Below, one piece after another: positions 25,500 to 36,434 of a stretch of 64,000 nt of DNA. The notes beneath the pieces were generated by a model. The model searched no databases. It had not been told where the DNA came from and was given only the letters and a program-made list of their open reading frames with translations. The DNA comes from Pseudoscleropodium purum (Eukaryota; Streptophyta; Bryopsida; Hypnales; Brachytheciaceae): assembly GCA_963969395.1 (NCBI GenBank), contig OZ017800.1:16152479-16216478 (forward strand), read 5' to 3'. Numbering within the stretch: the stretch's first letter is position 1; each line of letters opens with the position of its first letter. Made by a program: the position numbers and the translations under genes.

Positions 25500-26095
25500 G
25501 CAAAGCAAAAGTGACAATGCGGACGGCCCGTCCGCCCCATCAGACGGCCCCAACCGTCCGCCTGATCGGACGGGCCGGGGGTGGTGAATGCATCGGCCGT
25601 CCGCCTCCTCGAAACCCTCGAGCCCCATGCGTCCGATGGAACGGCTACGGGCAGACAAATCTGGCATCCGCCCGATCCGACGGGCAGCGGCGGACGGCCC
25701 CAAACTGTCCGCCCGATCGGACGGGCCGCAACTGGCGGACGCATTGGCCGTCCGCCTCTCCGAGACCCTACAGTTGCGTCCGCCCGATCGGACGGCCACG
25801 GGCGGACAAATCTGGCGTTCACCCGATCCGACGAGCAGAGGCGGATGCATCGGCCGTCCGCCTCTCCGAGATCCTACAGCTACGTCCACCCGATATGACA
25901 GCCACGGGCGGACAAATCTGGTGTCCGCCTGATCCGACGGGCAGAGGCGGATGGCTCGTCCGCCCGATTGGATGGGTCGCGGGTGGCGGACGCATCGGCC
26001 GTCCGCCTCCCCGAAACCCTCGAGCCCCATCCGCCCGATCGGACGGCCACGGGCGGACAAATTTGGCGTCCGCCCGATTCGATTTATTTTCCATA
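25500..26095. repeat. GTCCGCC array upstream of the kinase-like gene
   Basis: About 600 bp of GC-rich, CpG-dense repeats of roughly 110-150 bp. Four copies of an inverted pair, GGGCGGAC and GTCCGCCC around a 9-nt AAATCTGGC-like spacer, start at 25649, 25800, 25906 and 26051. GATCGGACGG-type motifs alternate with them. Sharp edges separate it from AT-rich flanks. It resembles the arrays at both transposon ends and near the other gene starts. Confidence 0.8.
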
Positions 26096-26664
26096 TTTGA
26101 AAATAGAATCTAAAGAAGAACCACTAATTGTCTAATTTGGGCATTTCTTCATACCAATAAGAAATCATTTTAGTTTTTAGCAATTGTTGAATGAAAAATA
26201 AAAAAATTTCAAATATTCCAATAATTCAATCTTTCATAAATTAATTAGAAATACATTTATATCATTTACGAGTTTCTAAATGTAATAAACACACAACAAT
26301 AATTTCAAAATACACACCATGCTAGTACATATTTAACCTCGAATGCTAAATTCAAAAATAGACATAATATGCCTCTTACAAAGTTACATTTCTTCTTCAT
26401 ATTTTTATTATTTATCAAAGTCGCTTATAACCTTATACATCAACGCTATTATAAAATTATACAATGATGTCTTCAACAATATGTTTGCCTACATACATAC
26501 TTGGTGTACACTATTACATAAAACTTTTTGAAAAAGTGAACAAAATTGTTCTATTCATTTAAAATTTTGTACTACTTCTACCAATCTAGTGCTCTATACT
26601 TGTTGTGAGAGTAAAAATGAGAAAGTTGAGCAAATACATGCTCACTATATACTTGCATGTTTTT
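26096..26664. other. AT-rich spacer
   Basis: No gene seen. It follows the stop of the minus-strand C2CH gene, so part would be its 3' untranslated region. Confidence 0.5.
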
Positions 26665-27918
26665 TTATTCGGAATCTGAATCGGACTCAAATTGTTGACC
26701 GCTGCGTCTTCTTTATACTCCAATGAATGGACCACCTCCGTAGTTTCTGTGATATCCACTCGATGCACCTTCTTGTCCATGGTTTGAACCTCCAAAAGTA
26801 GGAGGAGGAACTGGAGTAGTAGGCTCTGATCCTCTTTCATTTGAAGCCCCATAATAAGAGGCCCCATGATGCCCGTATGAATCACTTCTAGTTGATCCCG
26901 AATAATATTGGGCGTTTCCGTGAAGAGAGCAACTATACTGCGGGGTTACATGGCTTCCTCCACTACCTTTGGAGCCCACTTGAGTGGGCGTTGTAGAATA
27001 TGAACCAGATCCACTAGACCTACCATAGTGCGTGTTGCCATAACTACCTACTCCACCTTGAGAGCCAATTTCAGAGGGAGTGCCATAATGAGAACCAACT
27101 GCACTTGAACCACCATAATGCGTGGATCCATAGCTCCCTCTTCCACCTTCATATCTATTTTGAGGATCATAACCAGAGTATCAACCACCTCTTCCTTGTT
27201 CAGATTTTCGCGTTCCATGTTCATGTCCGTAGGACCCACCATGCCTATCTTGCCGTCCACGATCTTGAAGGCTTCTGCGTGTTACCTCTTGCATTTGTTG
27301 TTCGAATTCAATTCGTTCTCGTTCTTCTACTCGCTCGTGCCTAACTCCAAATGTGACAGGCGCTTGCATATCATCGTCATCTGTCCACGCATCTTCAACA
27401 TCTCGTAGAACAACTGAAGGTTGTTGTAGATAACCTCGATTGGACCACTCTGGCATGCAATCGCTTGCGCCTTTCCACTGTGTATCTATAATGACATCCG
27501 TGCGTGTATAATTCTCCACATTGTGACCTGTAGCGGTACGCCAATCTACGTCCTTGTGGAGTACAATCTCTGTCCAAACCATTGCCATAACATTATAATT
27601 CATTATATTTGGTTTGGCGCTTTTAATGCCAAGAACTCGATGCACTTGTGTGTATCGTTGTTTGAAGTGCTCACTTTGGCACGTAGACATTTGTCCTTTC
27701 CAACGTGGCACTTGGTGCTCTACACGTTCACGTGGCCAAAGTTTTTGAATGTGAGTCATTTTTACATACTTCTTGCACATTGAGCAATCCCACACTTTTG
27801 TTGTTTCCTCTTCCCATCCCGGTTCACCCACGCACAATGGATCGGCCCAAGCATCCCAATCGAACAATTGGAGTCTTCCCTTTCGACTACTTTTTTTGGG
27901 TGTTCTATCTTTCGGCAT
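26665..27918 (-). pseudogene. C2CH-domain, Gly/Ser-rich protein of the transposon
   Basis: One frame of about 417 codons starts at ATG 27916-27918 (an upstream GC-poor extension to 27948 is less likely) and is broken by TGA 27181-27183 and TAA 26713-26715. Residues 34-126 form a domain with C45-x2-C48-x31-C80-x3-H84, preceded by Gly-Trp-Glu and containing Lys-Leu-Trp-Pro. The same layout occurs in the RING gene at 31108. The C-terminal half is low-complexity Gly, Ser, Tyr and Gln, like a disordered region, ending in an acidic Ser/Asp tail. The C2CH spacing suggests zinc and perhaps DNA binding, but no named family was recognised. Confidence 0.6.
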
Positions 27919-28119
27919 GATGAAGCCGAAGCAAAGAGAATGAAACAATTAGAAAGCTTAAGCACCAAAATTTTGATTTAATTAATTAATTAAAATTTTA
28001 CAAGCGTGAACTTTGTGAAAATTTCTAACAATCTCACAACAATCGTTCACTCAAAGCGGAAGGGGCGCGCAGAGCTTTCAAGGCACTGGTCCGCTCACTC
28101 CAAAACAGAACGATTGTTT

Positions 28120-28356
28120 GCAATGAGCCGTCCACCTCCCTATATATATATGCGAACGCCCCAAGGCGGATGTCCAGATCGTGCGGACCACATCAGTCCG
28201 CGTATCAATCGGACGGCCGTAACCGGGCGACTGGGGTGGACAGGGCGGACGGGGCGGACGCCGGATCGGGCAGACCAGGCGGACGGGTATCGGGGCGGAC
28301 AGGGTGGACAAGGCGGACGTCGGATCGGGCGAACAGGGCGGACGACTCACCTTAAA
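28120..28356 (-). promoter_or_regulatory. GTCCGCC array with TATA box for the C2CH/Gly-Ser gene
   Basis: Read on the minus strand, a GC-rich array of GTCCGCC motifs leads into a TATATATATA box (28141-28152), about 220 bp before the ATG. The RING gene has the same arrangement in mirror orientation, so the arrays seem to serve as upstream control regions of the element's genes. Confidence 0.55.
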
Positions 28357-30769
28357 CTCTAAACCCAATGAAGCAAATTGTTCTTTTTTCAAAATCTCAC
28401 GGTATAGATGTTTAACCCCTAAAGTTATTTTCACTAAAAGCACTTCAAAACTGCCATTAGTAGTGCAAATACCAAGTCTTAGAAGAAAAATACTTTGGGA
28501 CATATGTAACCGTAGGATCTTATAGTAAATTAGTTGGAAAAGATGTGGAAAAAATTTTAGACAAATCCACCATTTAGATTGTAAGATATTAGATATTGAG
28601 TGTTTTATTTAAGGGGGCTATTTAATTATGTCTATTAATGAACAATTGGTAGGCTAACAAACCTAACTTAGCATGTATTTTAATATTTGTTGCAATTGTT
28701 TTAGGAATATTATAACATAACACTATTATAATATTCTTATAAATGATATAGTACTAAATCATTTCAAAATCAACAACATTTGAACACAATCTGTTAATCT
28801 TGTCTTTCATACTCCTTTAATGATATATATATATATATATATACATACATAAAATATATTAGATAAATCAACATGAACAAATCAATGATTATATATTTCA
28901 TAGATCTATTCTTCATCAATCAAATAAGAGTGCATGTGCAAATATAGACAAAGATGGTTTCTCTATTTGTTGCCAAAAAATAGATAAACAAATAGAGAAA
29001 GATATGAAGTGAATGTTACTTGGAGAATTGGAGGGAAAGAAATTGAAGTACTCAATTGCATTTTATTAAATTGGAAAATTGCATGTGGATGGCATGAATT
29101 AATCTTCATAGATGCTAAACTCATACGAGTTGCATTTCAACATTTATGATTTATGCAATTGATTGAATTGAAAGCTCTTGTAATTACATTTTCAAATTTT
29201 CGATTCAATCATTCAAATTTGCAAGAGTGATTTATGATAGATTTATAACTTTAAATGTGAAAGCATTGAATGTCTTTATGCATTTGTTCATCAATATATT
29301 AATTTTAAATAAATAATATATATTTTTTATAACATATGCATAAACCATTGCATTAAGAAAAACAAAAACTAAGAACCAAGCCAAATAGGCTGGTCAAATG
29401 AAGAGAACAAGAGAATAAGAGCCCTACGAGACAGAAAACAAAGGAAAATAAAAAAAATATCAAAAGGATTCAAAGGAAGGAGCAAGATGCATTCTTGCAA
29501 GACCGTAGAATACATAATGATTTCAAAATCCAAACACATTAACACAAATATATTTTCTATTTCAATGAGAGCCAAAAATGAAAAATGAACTACCCTGCTC
29601 TCAAAGATTGTACAATGTACACGTTATACAAAATGAACATATAACAGAAAGAGTAGAAGACATCATTTATCATGATTGAAAACTAAAATGATTTTTTCTT
29701 TCTATGTAGAATATTTTATGAAATGTAACAATGTATTTAATTATCATAGTAATTGGTAGAAATCTTTGTGCAATACATAGAAACATTTCATTCATGTGGA
29801 GTTTTTTCATTTATTTAGGATTAAAATGGAAGTATTATACTCTACAAAGTACAAACCAAAAACAATACCATATACCTAAGTTCAAAAGTTTGCAATTGTT
29901 TCGTGAATTCATTTTGAAAACTCAAACGAAGAAATATTTTATAATCAATATCTTATTCATTTGAATCATTTCAAAATTTGAATTCCGAATTCAATTCCTA
30001 TTTATAATAGAAATTATATTTGTCAATTTTTTAGATCTTTAAACAATGAACCCTCTTTTTTAAAATTAATATTTAAAAACATCTGAAATAAGAATATTGG
30101 AATTACCCTTCAAAATAAATATAGCACATGTATAAGTGTATAATGTATTCTACTCAACCAACTCAAGTAACGAATTTTTCTATGTTTTTAAGGAAAAATA
30201 TAGCCATACATGATTTGAAAGTTAAAACATTGATTCTTTTTCTTTGTTTTCAAATCTAATCAAAATTTCATTAAAAAATATGAAAGATTCAATGTTCATT
30301 TGAAGATCGTGATGCACTTCTAATTAGAAATCACAACCTTTCATTAAATATCATGAGGTTGAAATCCATTAAACTGTTATTCTAATTATATATTGGGGCC
30401 TTTTTAAAAAATTTCATTTGCTTACGATGAAAAAAGAATTGATTATTTCTGCAAAACATTTGATTTCTTAATGAATTTAAAAAAAATTCCCACCATCTTC
30501 AGATTTGCTCAAAACCTATTTAGAAGGATAATATAAGTAAATAATCCAAACATATTGAACTTAACCACATTCCCCTCATTCGTAAAACAATTTAGGGGAG
30601 AAAAGTAAAGGTTTAAGGTAATTAGGGTATAGGGTTTAGGGTTTACATTTTTTTCTTAAAAAAAATGATAAATCAATTACATTGATTCTCATTTAGCAGT
30701 GATTATTAGGCTGTTTTATTTTTGAAATGTTACCACTCTTTTTGAATAATAATGGCCTCGTAGGATGCA
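28357..30769. other. AT-rich centre of the large transposon
   Basis: About 2.4 kb between the two divergent C2CH genes. No coding frame was recognised. A TA microsatellite lies near 28.82 kb and telomere-like AGGGTTTAGGGTTTA occurs once near 30.63 kb, too short to mean more. Confidence 0.55.
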
Positions 30770-30897
30770 CCAATGGACAGATGGGCGGACGGCGCGTCCG
30801 CTGCCGAAGCGAACATCATCAGTTCGCGCGGCGGACGCGAGGTTCGGGGCCGCTTCGCGCGGTCCGGGGCAGATCCGACGGTGGACGGCTATAAAGG
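30770..30897 (+). promoter_or_regulatory. GGCGGAC-rich region with TATAAAGG box for the RING gene
   Basis: GC-rich sequence with GGCGGACG and GCGTCCGC motifs ends in TATAAAGG at 30890-30897, about 210 bp upstream of the ATG at 31108. The box position and spacing suit a plant core promoter. Confidence 0.6.
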
Positions 30898-31107
30898 TGG
30901 AGTGACTTTCATTTCTTCTCACTTCAATTCTCCTTCGCTGCCAAGTTGGATGTGCTATTATTGCTTTATGCGCTAGTTGCTCCTACGGGGTGGAGAATTG
31001 GGGTCCTCTATCTTTTGTTACTGTCTTACGGTTGATGCCATCACTTTTGACTATCACGTGAGATTTTTTTATTCACTTCAGTTGGTTATTGAATCCAATT
31101 GACAATC

Positions 31108-34100
31108 ATGAACGGCGAAGGTGATCGAAATATGGATGGGGTGACTCCGGGAAGTGAAGCGAAGAAAAAAAGCAAAGTGAAGGGGGCTACACATGATCTT
31201 CGGCTTGACATTTTAAATGACCCTACAATTAAAGCAGAGAGCGGGTGGGAAGATGAAGATGCGGAGTATTGGACATAAAAAATGTGCAGGACCTATATTA
31301 AAATGTACCTCATTGACAAGTTGTGGCCTCAGGAATCGCACAGGAGTCATACACGAGATTTTTGTTGTAAACCATGGACTTGCAACAACAAACATTTTGT
31401 CCATCGATCTGAGGAGGTGTGGCGTGTTCTATTCGGAAACAAGTGCAGAAGCAAAGGCTATATTAATTATAGCGTGGCATGTATGGTTTACGCTGAACTT
31501 ATATTAGAGCGCAAGATCGATTGGAGCACGTTTCCGACAACAACAGCTTGCCCACTTCTACTTGAAGCCAATCAAAAGGACATTCCCGACTTGTACAATT
31601 CAGAGGGAGAAATAGAAAAAGTATTAAAAAATACTATTGAGGTGAAAACGGATGGTGTGGAGAAAGCCTCAAATGTTGAAGAATTACGATCTATACAATC
31701 TCCAACAAAAGCAATCAATGAAAGCTCTTCGAAAAATGTGGGGAAAGATGTGGAGAAAGATGTAGAGGCGCAGGAGGGTGAAGTCTTTTCCACAACTCCA
31801 ACGCGTTTGACCTTTACACCAAATGTTGCGGCACAAACGCAAACGGAGTTTGTAAACAAAAGCAAGGTTTGCACGGAACGCGAGGAAACTTCAAAAAGTA
31901 AAGTAGAGAAAGTCTTGGCGGAGAAAGTGGCAAAGGCTAATGCTACAATTGATAGTCTGATAGCCAACAATTGTTTTGATAGTTTGGTCTACAAATCTCC
32001 GCCTATGCATCAAGGCGTTGAATCTAGTCCAGCGTTAAGTTTAGAAGACAAAGTACATACGCCTTGTGGACAAGGCGTGACGATTGATAATATATCCTCA
32101 TTATGGAGTTCCGAGCGTAAAAGATGGGCGGAGGAGTTTCCATTTACAACGTCATTGCCAAGTCCTCTACATTGAACCTTGCAAGATATGTCCAATCCAA
32201 AACAATTGGAAAATCTTTTGAAGCTCTCAGTTCAATTTGCTAACCTTCATGAAGAAATAGGCGGATCGTCTAACCCCGATGATGGTGCTACTGCTGTTCC
32301 AATGAATCCACTTGCAGATTCAAAGAATGTTGCACATATACTTGATACAACTTTCAAGATGACGATGTCAGTTGAATTTTTAGCGAAAGTTGTTCCGACT
32401 TTTATGAATTTGGCTAAGGAGTTTTCTTTAATGACACCAGAGATGTTGAAAGGTGCTATAGCATTTCAGAATCTCACGAAGACTTTCGGACCACTTTTCG
32501 AAGAAAGAGATGTTCACATACTACAATTGGTGGAATATGAGAAGAAAATTGTTGACTTTGGAGGAGTGGAAGCAAGGTGCAAAGTATTGGAGTTGAAATT
32601 AAAGACTTCGGAGAGTGAGGTTGAACATTTAAATCAACAATCATCGAGGCAAATGGAGGACTTGATGAAGATGCGTAAACGAATTGCAGAATTACAAGGG
32701 ACCTCCAAGAATCCGAGTGAGGTTGCAATCTCACCAGTGATTGTACTCGGAGACAGTCAAGAGACTCAAGAGAATGAAGATAAGCTCTTTCTTCCTTTTG
32801 ATAAGGCCGAAGCAAGCGACAACCCTACTATTGTGAATGTACAAGAAAGTTACGACATGAGCATGTTAAAAGTGACACAACAACCATCAATGGAAAAGCT
32901 TTCATCCGTTTACGTGAATGCGGAGACGCAAACGGAGAGTTGTGACTTTGAAGAGTTGAAGCATAAATTGGAGGAGGCAATTGAAGCAAAAGGAATCGTT
33001 GAATCCAAGTTGAATCGATTGCAATTGTCCTTGGATTTGAAGAAGTTTATACCATCTAGCAACTTGGAGTCTCGATGGTTAGCATGGGTACAAAGACTCC
33101 AAGATAAACCCTCTGTAATATCTCGAGCAATGGCAGGTCTTCAAACATTGGCAATGGAGTCGATTGAAAATTGCGATGCCATTCAAAGCTCTTTGAGTTG
33201 TTCAAGACTATGTTTGATCAACATCCTTCTAAGGGATATACGGAGATCATATGTTGGGGAGACATGGATGCCATATTTGAGCGGTAAACCACACAAAAAA
33301 GGATCAAACTCCACCCATCAATTGGGCCTTGGAAGTAGAGGAAGGATGGGTCCCTTACAACACACTTTCAGCACACATCAATGTGAAAGACAAGCGAGTG
33401 GTGCATGCTTGTGATCCAGCCTCTCCAATCTTGGATGGTTGTTGTAGCCTTTGCCAAGGCCTCTTCGGACCGGAAGGTGCGGTAACCATGGACCAATGTC
33501 GCCACACTTTCCATGTCACTTGCATTGTGAAACCATCACTCATTCGTTCGGTGTGTGCGGAGTGTCGTAGTCCATTGAGTACTAGGTTCTACGAAATGTT
33601 TGGTATCTTGGAAGCTATGCCTCCAGGCCACAAGTACAATCGTTGGAATCTTCTTCTTGATCAAGCGCCGTACAAATTTCAAAATTATCAACATTGAGGG
33701 AAGCCAATCCGGTGGAATGCAAATGAACAGAGGCATGATTTGTATGAGGAATCTCAGCAACCATTGGATTTGGATGTGTGGATGACTCACAATAAAGAGG
33801 TGGAATCGCGGGCTCGAGGAATCGTAGATGACGCAGCCCGTGAAATGTTTTGTCGCAACATGGAGGGACATTGGAGCTTGCAATACGAAAAGTTCTTTCG
33901 TTTTCTAGATAAAAAAGTGGAGAGAGGACCAAAAGATAGTTGGATGGAGGTGAACCATAGAAAAGAGTTTGATGAGCAATATAAGGCATACGACCATACC
34001 CTCGTAGGTAGGGCCCTTCTATTGTCGAAGTTGGAAGAGGCTGTAAAAGTTCGTGCTGTCTACGATACAAATAGACAAACAAGCACATGACATTCATCTG

Positions 34101-34504
34101 TAGATGTGGCAGCAGCATTTGATAGGTGCATTGGCGATATTATAGGGCATTGGAAGGCTTTCCTATTGGATGGAGACTACCTCACAGTATGGCAAGGGAA
34201 AGGAGATGATGAAGTTGTTCAAGCGATGGTAGATCGTGTGGAGAGCAACTTGAGAACCTTGAAGGCAAACGAAGTCGATTTATCACCAAAAAGAAAACAA
34301 AAAAGGAAGCGTAAAGAGGACGATGACTTCTCTCCGGAAACCAAGAAACAATTTCATAAGGTGGACATCGAAGTTCAATCTGGAGGGCGAATAGTCCGTT
34401 CAAGTCAACAACGGTCAATTCGTCAATCATCTGCTAAACTCCTCGGTACAACAGATTTTCCTTTTGTTTTGGGAGAAGGTAGTGGTCCATCCGGTAGAAA
34501 GTAG
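31108..34504 (+). pseudogene. C2CH/coiled-coil/RING-H2 gene of the transposon
   Basis: The gene would encode about 1,130 residues. It starts at ATG 31108 and shows TAA 31276, TGA 32173, a +1 frameshift near the A6 run at 33295-33300, TGA 33695 and TGA 34088. The N-terminal domain matches the C2CH protein at 26665-27918 (Gly-Trp-Glu, Lys-Leu-Trp-Pro, Cys-x31-Cys-x3-His). Here TAA 31276 sits exactly where the first Cys would be. Middle parts are helical and probably coiled coil. A RING-H2 finger (C-x2-C ... C-x-H-x2-H-x2-C ... C-x2-C) lies at about 33440-33585, so an E3 ubiquitin-ligase-like role is possible. The tail carries basic Lys/Arg clusters near 34290-34320 that could act as a nuclear signal. 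Confidence 0.7.
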
Positions 34505-34779
34505 GATTTGAGGAGAATTTTGTTTTTTAAAAACAAAAAAGAACGTGAAAGATTTAGATCTTAAAAAAATCATATAGGATTCAATAGTGATATTGGAACT
34601 ATGTTTTCATGTATTTTGTTTATACATATATATTTACATATAAAGATGCTATATTTTCATTTGCGTATAAAAATATTTTTATATGTACATCTTATTTTAC
34701 GTGGATGCATTCATTTTTTATTGTGTAACATTCAAATTACATAACAATATAAAATTTTCTAATGACTAATGGAAATGTG
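34505..34779. other. AT-rich 3' flank of the RING gene
   Basis: AT-rich sequence with several AATAAA-like stretches between the stop and the terminal array. No coding frame. Confidence 0.45.
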
Positions 34780-34964
34780 AAGTCCGCCCCGTCCGCCCCG
34801 TCCGCCCTGTCCGTCCGCCCCATCTGGTCTATCCACCCACCCGTCCGCCCCGCCCGTCCGCCTTCCGACGGCGGGAGGGACGCTACGTTCGCTAACGTCC
34901 GTGCGTCCGGACGTCTGGAAAACGGACGCTATTTTGGGGCGGATGTTGAGATTTGTCAACCCTG
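34780..34964. repeat. Right end of the large transposon: array and terminal inverted repeat
   Basis: Several GTCCGCCCC units in a row lead to ACGCTACGTTCGC, GCGTCCGGACGTCTGG (34903-34918) and finally TGTCAACCCTG at the edge. The last two are the inverted counterparts of motifs at the left end. Confidence 0.88.
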
Positions 34965-34972
34965 TATTGAGG
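34965..34972. repeat. Right 8-bp target duplication (TATTGAGG)
   Basis: Perfect copy of 14263-14270, abutting the inverted terminus. Confidence 0.93.
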
Positions 34973-35757
34973 ACTTGCAAAGATTTTTGTCCACTATTGG
35001 TATGCATGGAGGACATGTTCAAATCTTTGAAGACAAGGATCTATTAGGAAAAAACAACTCTATCCCTAAAATGCCTTCCCTAAGTGGTTCACATGCTCAT
35101 AAACTTTTTAAGCCAAGCAATGTACATGGAGGTTCTAATAAAGTTTATCAAAATATAGTATTAGCAAAGCAAAACTTTATGGACAATGGTGCAGCTCGCC
35201 AAGGTTGACTACAGGTTTGGATAGCTTTAGAATAATTGATTCTTTACTTCACTGGTTTGACTTTAACAACAAAGAAACGAGATTCTTTCAAAGCACTCAT
35301 GGACAACTTTGGTAGCCTTTTTATCAAGCATTTTGGTGAGCAACATATCACTCACTATATAGTACGTATTTTTTTTTATCCATGAAGATGCTAGATTAGT
35401 GAGATTGCGTAACTAATGTACTAGATACTACACTATATTATTACTTTAGAGGCAAATTGCTTTCCAAAATATTGATGATGCCTTTGAATTGTCTAGCATG
35501 TTTTGGTGAAGCATGGCCTATACTTCGTGGATAGATACAACTCACTTTTTGTATGGATATGTCAAGGTATGGAATTGGGTCACCATACAGCAAAGGCAGC
35601 ATACTATTGTCTCACTCAACATGGAGGTTCCATTCACAAAAAGAGTCCTATTCTCCAAACCTATGAACATTGGTATAGGATAGTGCAACATAGGTTCATC
35701 AACAAACAACATGAAAGAGAAGAGGACAAGAATTTGGAATCAGAGGAGCGTGTGTAG
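34973..35757 (+). pseudogene. Gene H, 3' part, resumed after the transposon
   Basis: If the transposon and one target copy are removed, the frame that stops at 14270 continues here in register, giving a run with Ser-Thr-Ile-Gly-Met-His-Gly-Gly. The frame carries TGA 35206 and TAA 35233. A likely intron runs from a GTACGT donor near 35362 to an AG acceptor near 35496, after which an 84-codon frame (35503-35757) in the same phase includes TQHGG and YEHWYR stretches. The His-Gly-Gly and His-Trp-Tyr-Arg features fit the C-terminal part of the transposase-like family I recall for gene H. Confidence 0.5.
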
Positions 35758-36136
35758 AGAGGATGAGAAGCTTTAGTGAATTCCGATGCAGTGGAACATG
35801 TAGCTGCATGGTGAGCTCAGTGCACTTATATAGGGAGTTGTTGGGTACATCATATAAGGCCATATTCGTTAATTTGAGACAAAGTGAGGTCTCATTTTCA
35901 TACAACTTGAAAATGTAGAAAAAGCTCTACTTAAATTGAGACATTAGGGGAATATTGAGACTTTCAAATGTCAATTTCCATGTGTAATCATTTACTTATT
36001 GTTTTGGAAAGTGGCAAGTGCTTATTGAACATTTAAATTTTGCAAAATTTTATTATGAATATAGAAATACTGCAATTAATAAGACAGTAAAGTGAGACAA
36101 TCCATTAAATTGAGACTTGCATGTGTTTAGATTTAG
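35758..36136. other. Flank with repeated TTAAATTGAGAC motif
   Basis: Four or five copies of TTAAATTGAGAC or close variants occur on the plus strand between about 35872 and 36117, one beside GAGGTCTCA. They might be subterminal motifs of an element whose boundary lies here, but no inverted partner or duplication was found. Confidence 0.35.
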
Positions 36137-36434
36137 GGTCTAAAGACTCTTTATTCCATATTGTAATAAAAAGAAACATAATTATTTCTATCCCTTATGA
36201 TTGTACAATACATTTGCAGAGAATTCAAAAACATCATAATAAGAAAAATGACTTCATTGATAGAAATCAGTAGTCATCCGGCACTAGATTGCTTTTGTAT
36301 CATAACAAACTTAATACATTCATATATCCATGTGTAGAGCTCAAAATATGCAAAAACTAAAAATAATATTTTCAACTATATAAACAACACTTCACTTATT
36401 TAAGTACGAATTCTTCATCCGTGGATTGAAGATT

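Larger units (their letters stand above)
14271..34964. mobile_element. Large hAT-like DNA transposon carrying three accessory genes
   Basis: The termini are perfect 11-bp inverted repeats, CAGGGTTGACA, flanked by perfect 8-bp direct repeats TATTGAGG. A second inverted match, CCAGACGTCCGGACGC, lies just inside both ends (14288-14303 and 34903-34918). Without the nested LTR element and its duplication the transposon is about 11.7 kb. Gene order from the left is kinase-like (minus), C2CH/Gly-Ser-rich (minus), an AT-rich centre, and C2CH/coiled-coil/RING (plus). Arrays of GTCCGCC lie at both ends and at the gene starts. No BED finger or hATC-type dimerisation region was seen, so it looks non-autonomous for a standard hAT transposase. 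The 8-bp duplication and CAGGG terminus fit hAT. P or KDZ superfamilies are alternatives. The genes are decayed, so this copy is dead. Confidence 0.88.

Noticed and set aside
25500..26095. Long frames on both strands within the GC-rich array
   Set aside because: They reflect a stop-poor, repetitive CpG-rich sequence. The frames overlap on all strands and follow the repeat period.
25500..26095. CRISPR-like spacing of repeats
   Set aside because: Units vary in length and the intervals between motifs are themselves repeated. The context is a eukaryotic transposon.
23283..28356. Kinase-like and Gly/Ser-rich genes as two separate small transposons
   Set aside because: The arrays suggested this at first, but only the outermost pair of ends has inverted termini and a target duplication. 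No duplication was found at the inner arrays.
28810..28860. TA dinucleotide run as a regulatory or origin element
   Set aside because: A short simple repeat, common in AT-rich plant DNA, with no supporting context.
30600..30660. Telomeric repeat (TTTAGGG)
   Set aside because: Only about two units are present in AT-rich DNA, no more than expected by chance.
33290..33330. Programmed frameshift at the A6 run of the RING gene
   Set aside because: The shift needed is +1 while classic slippery A-runs give -1, and other stops show that the gene is decayed. An indel in the run is simpler.
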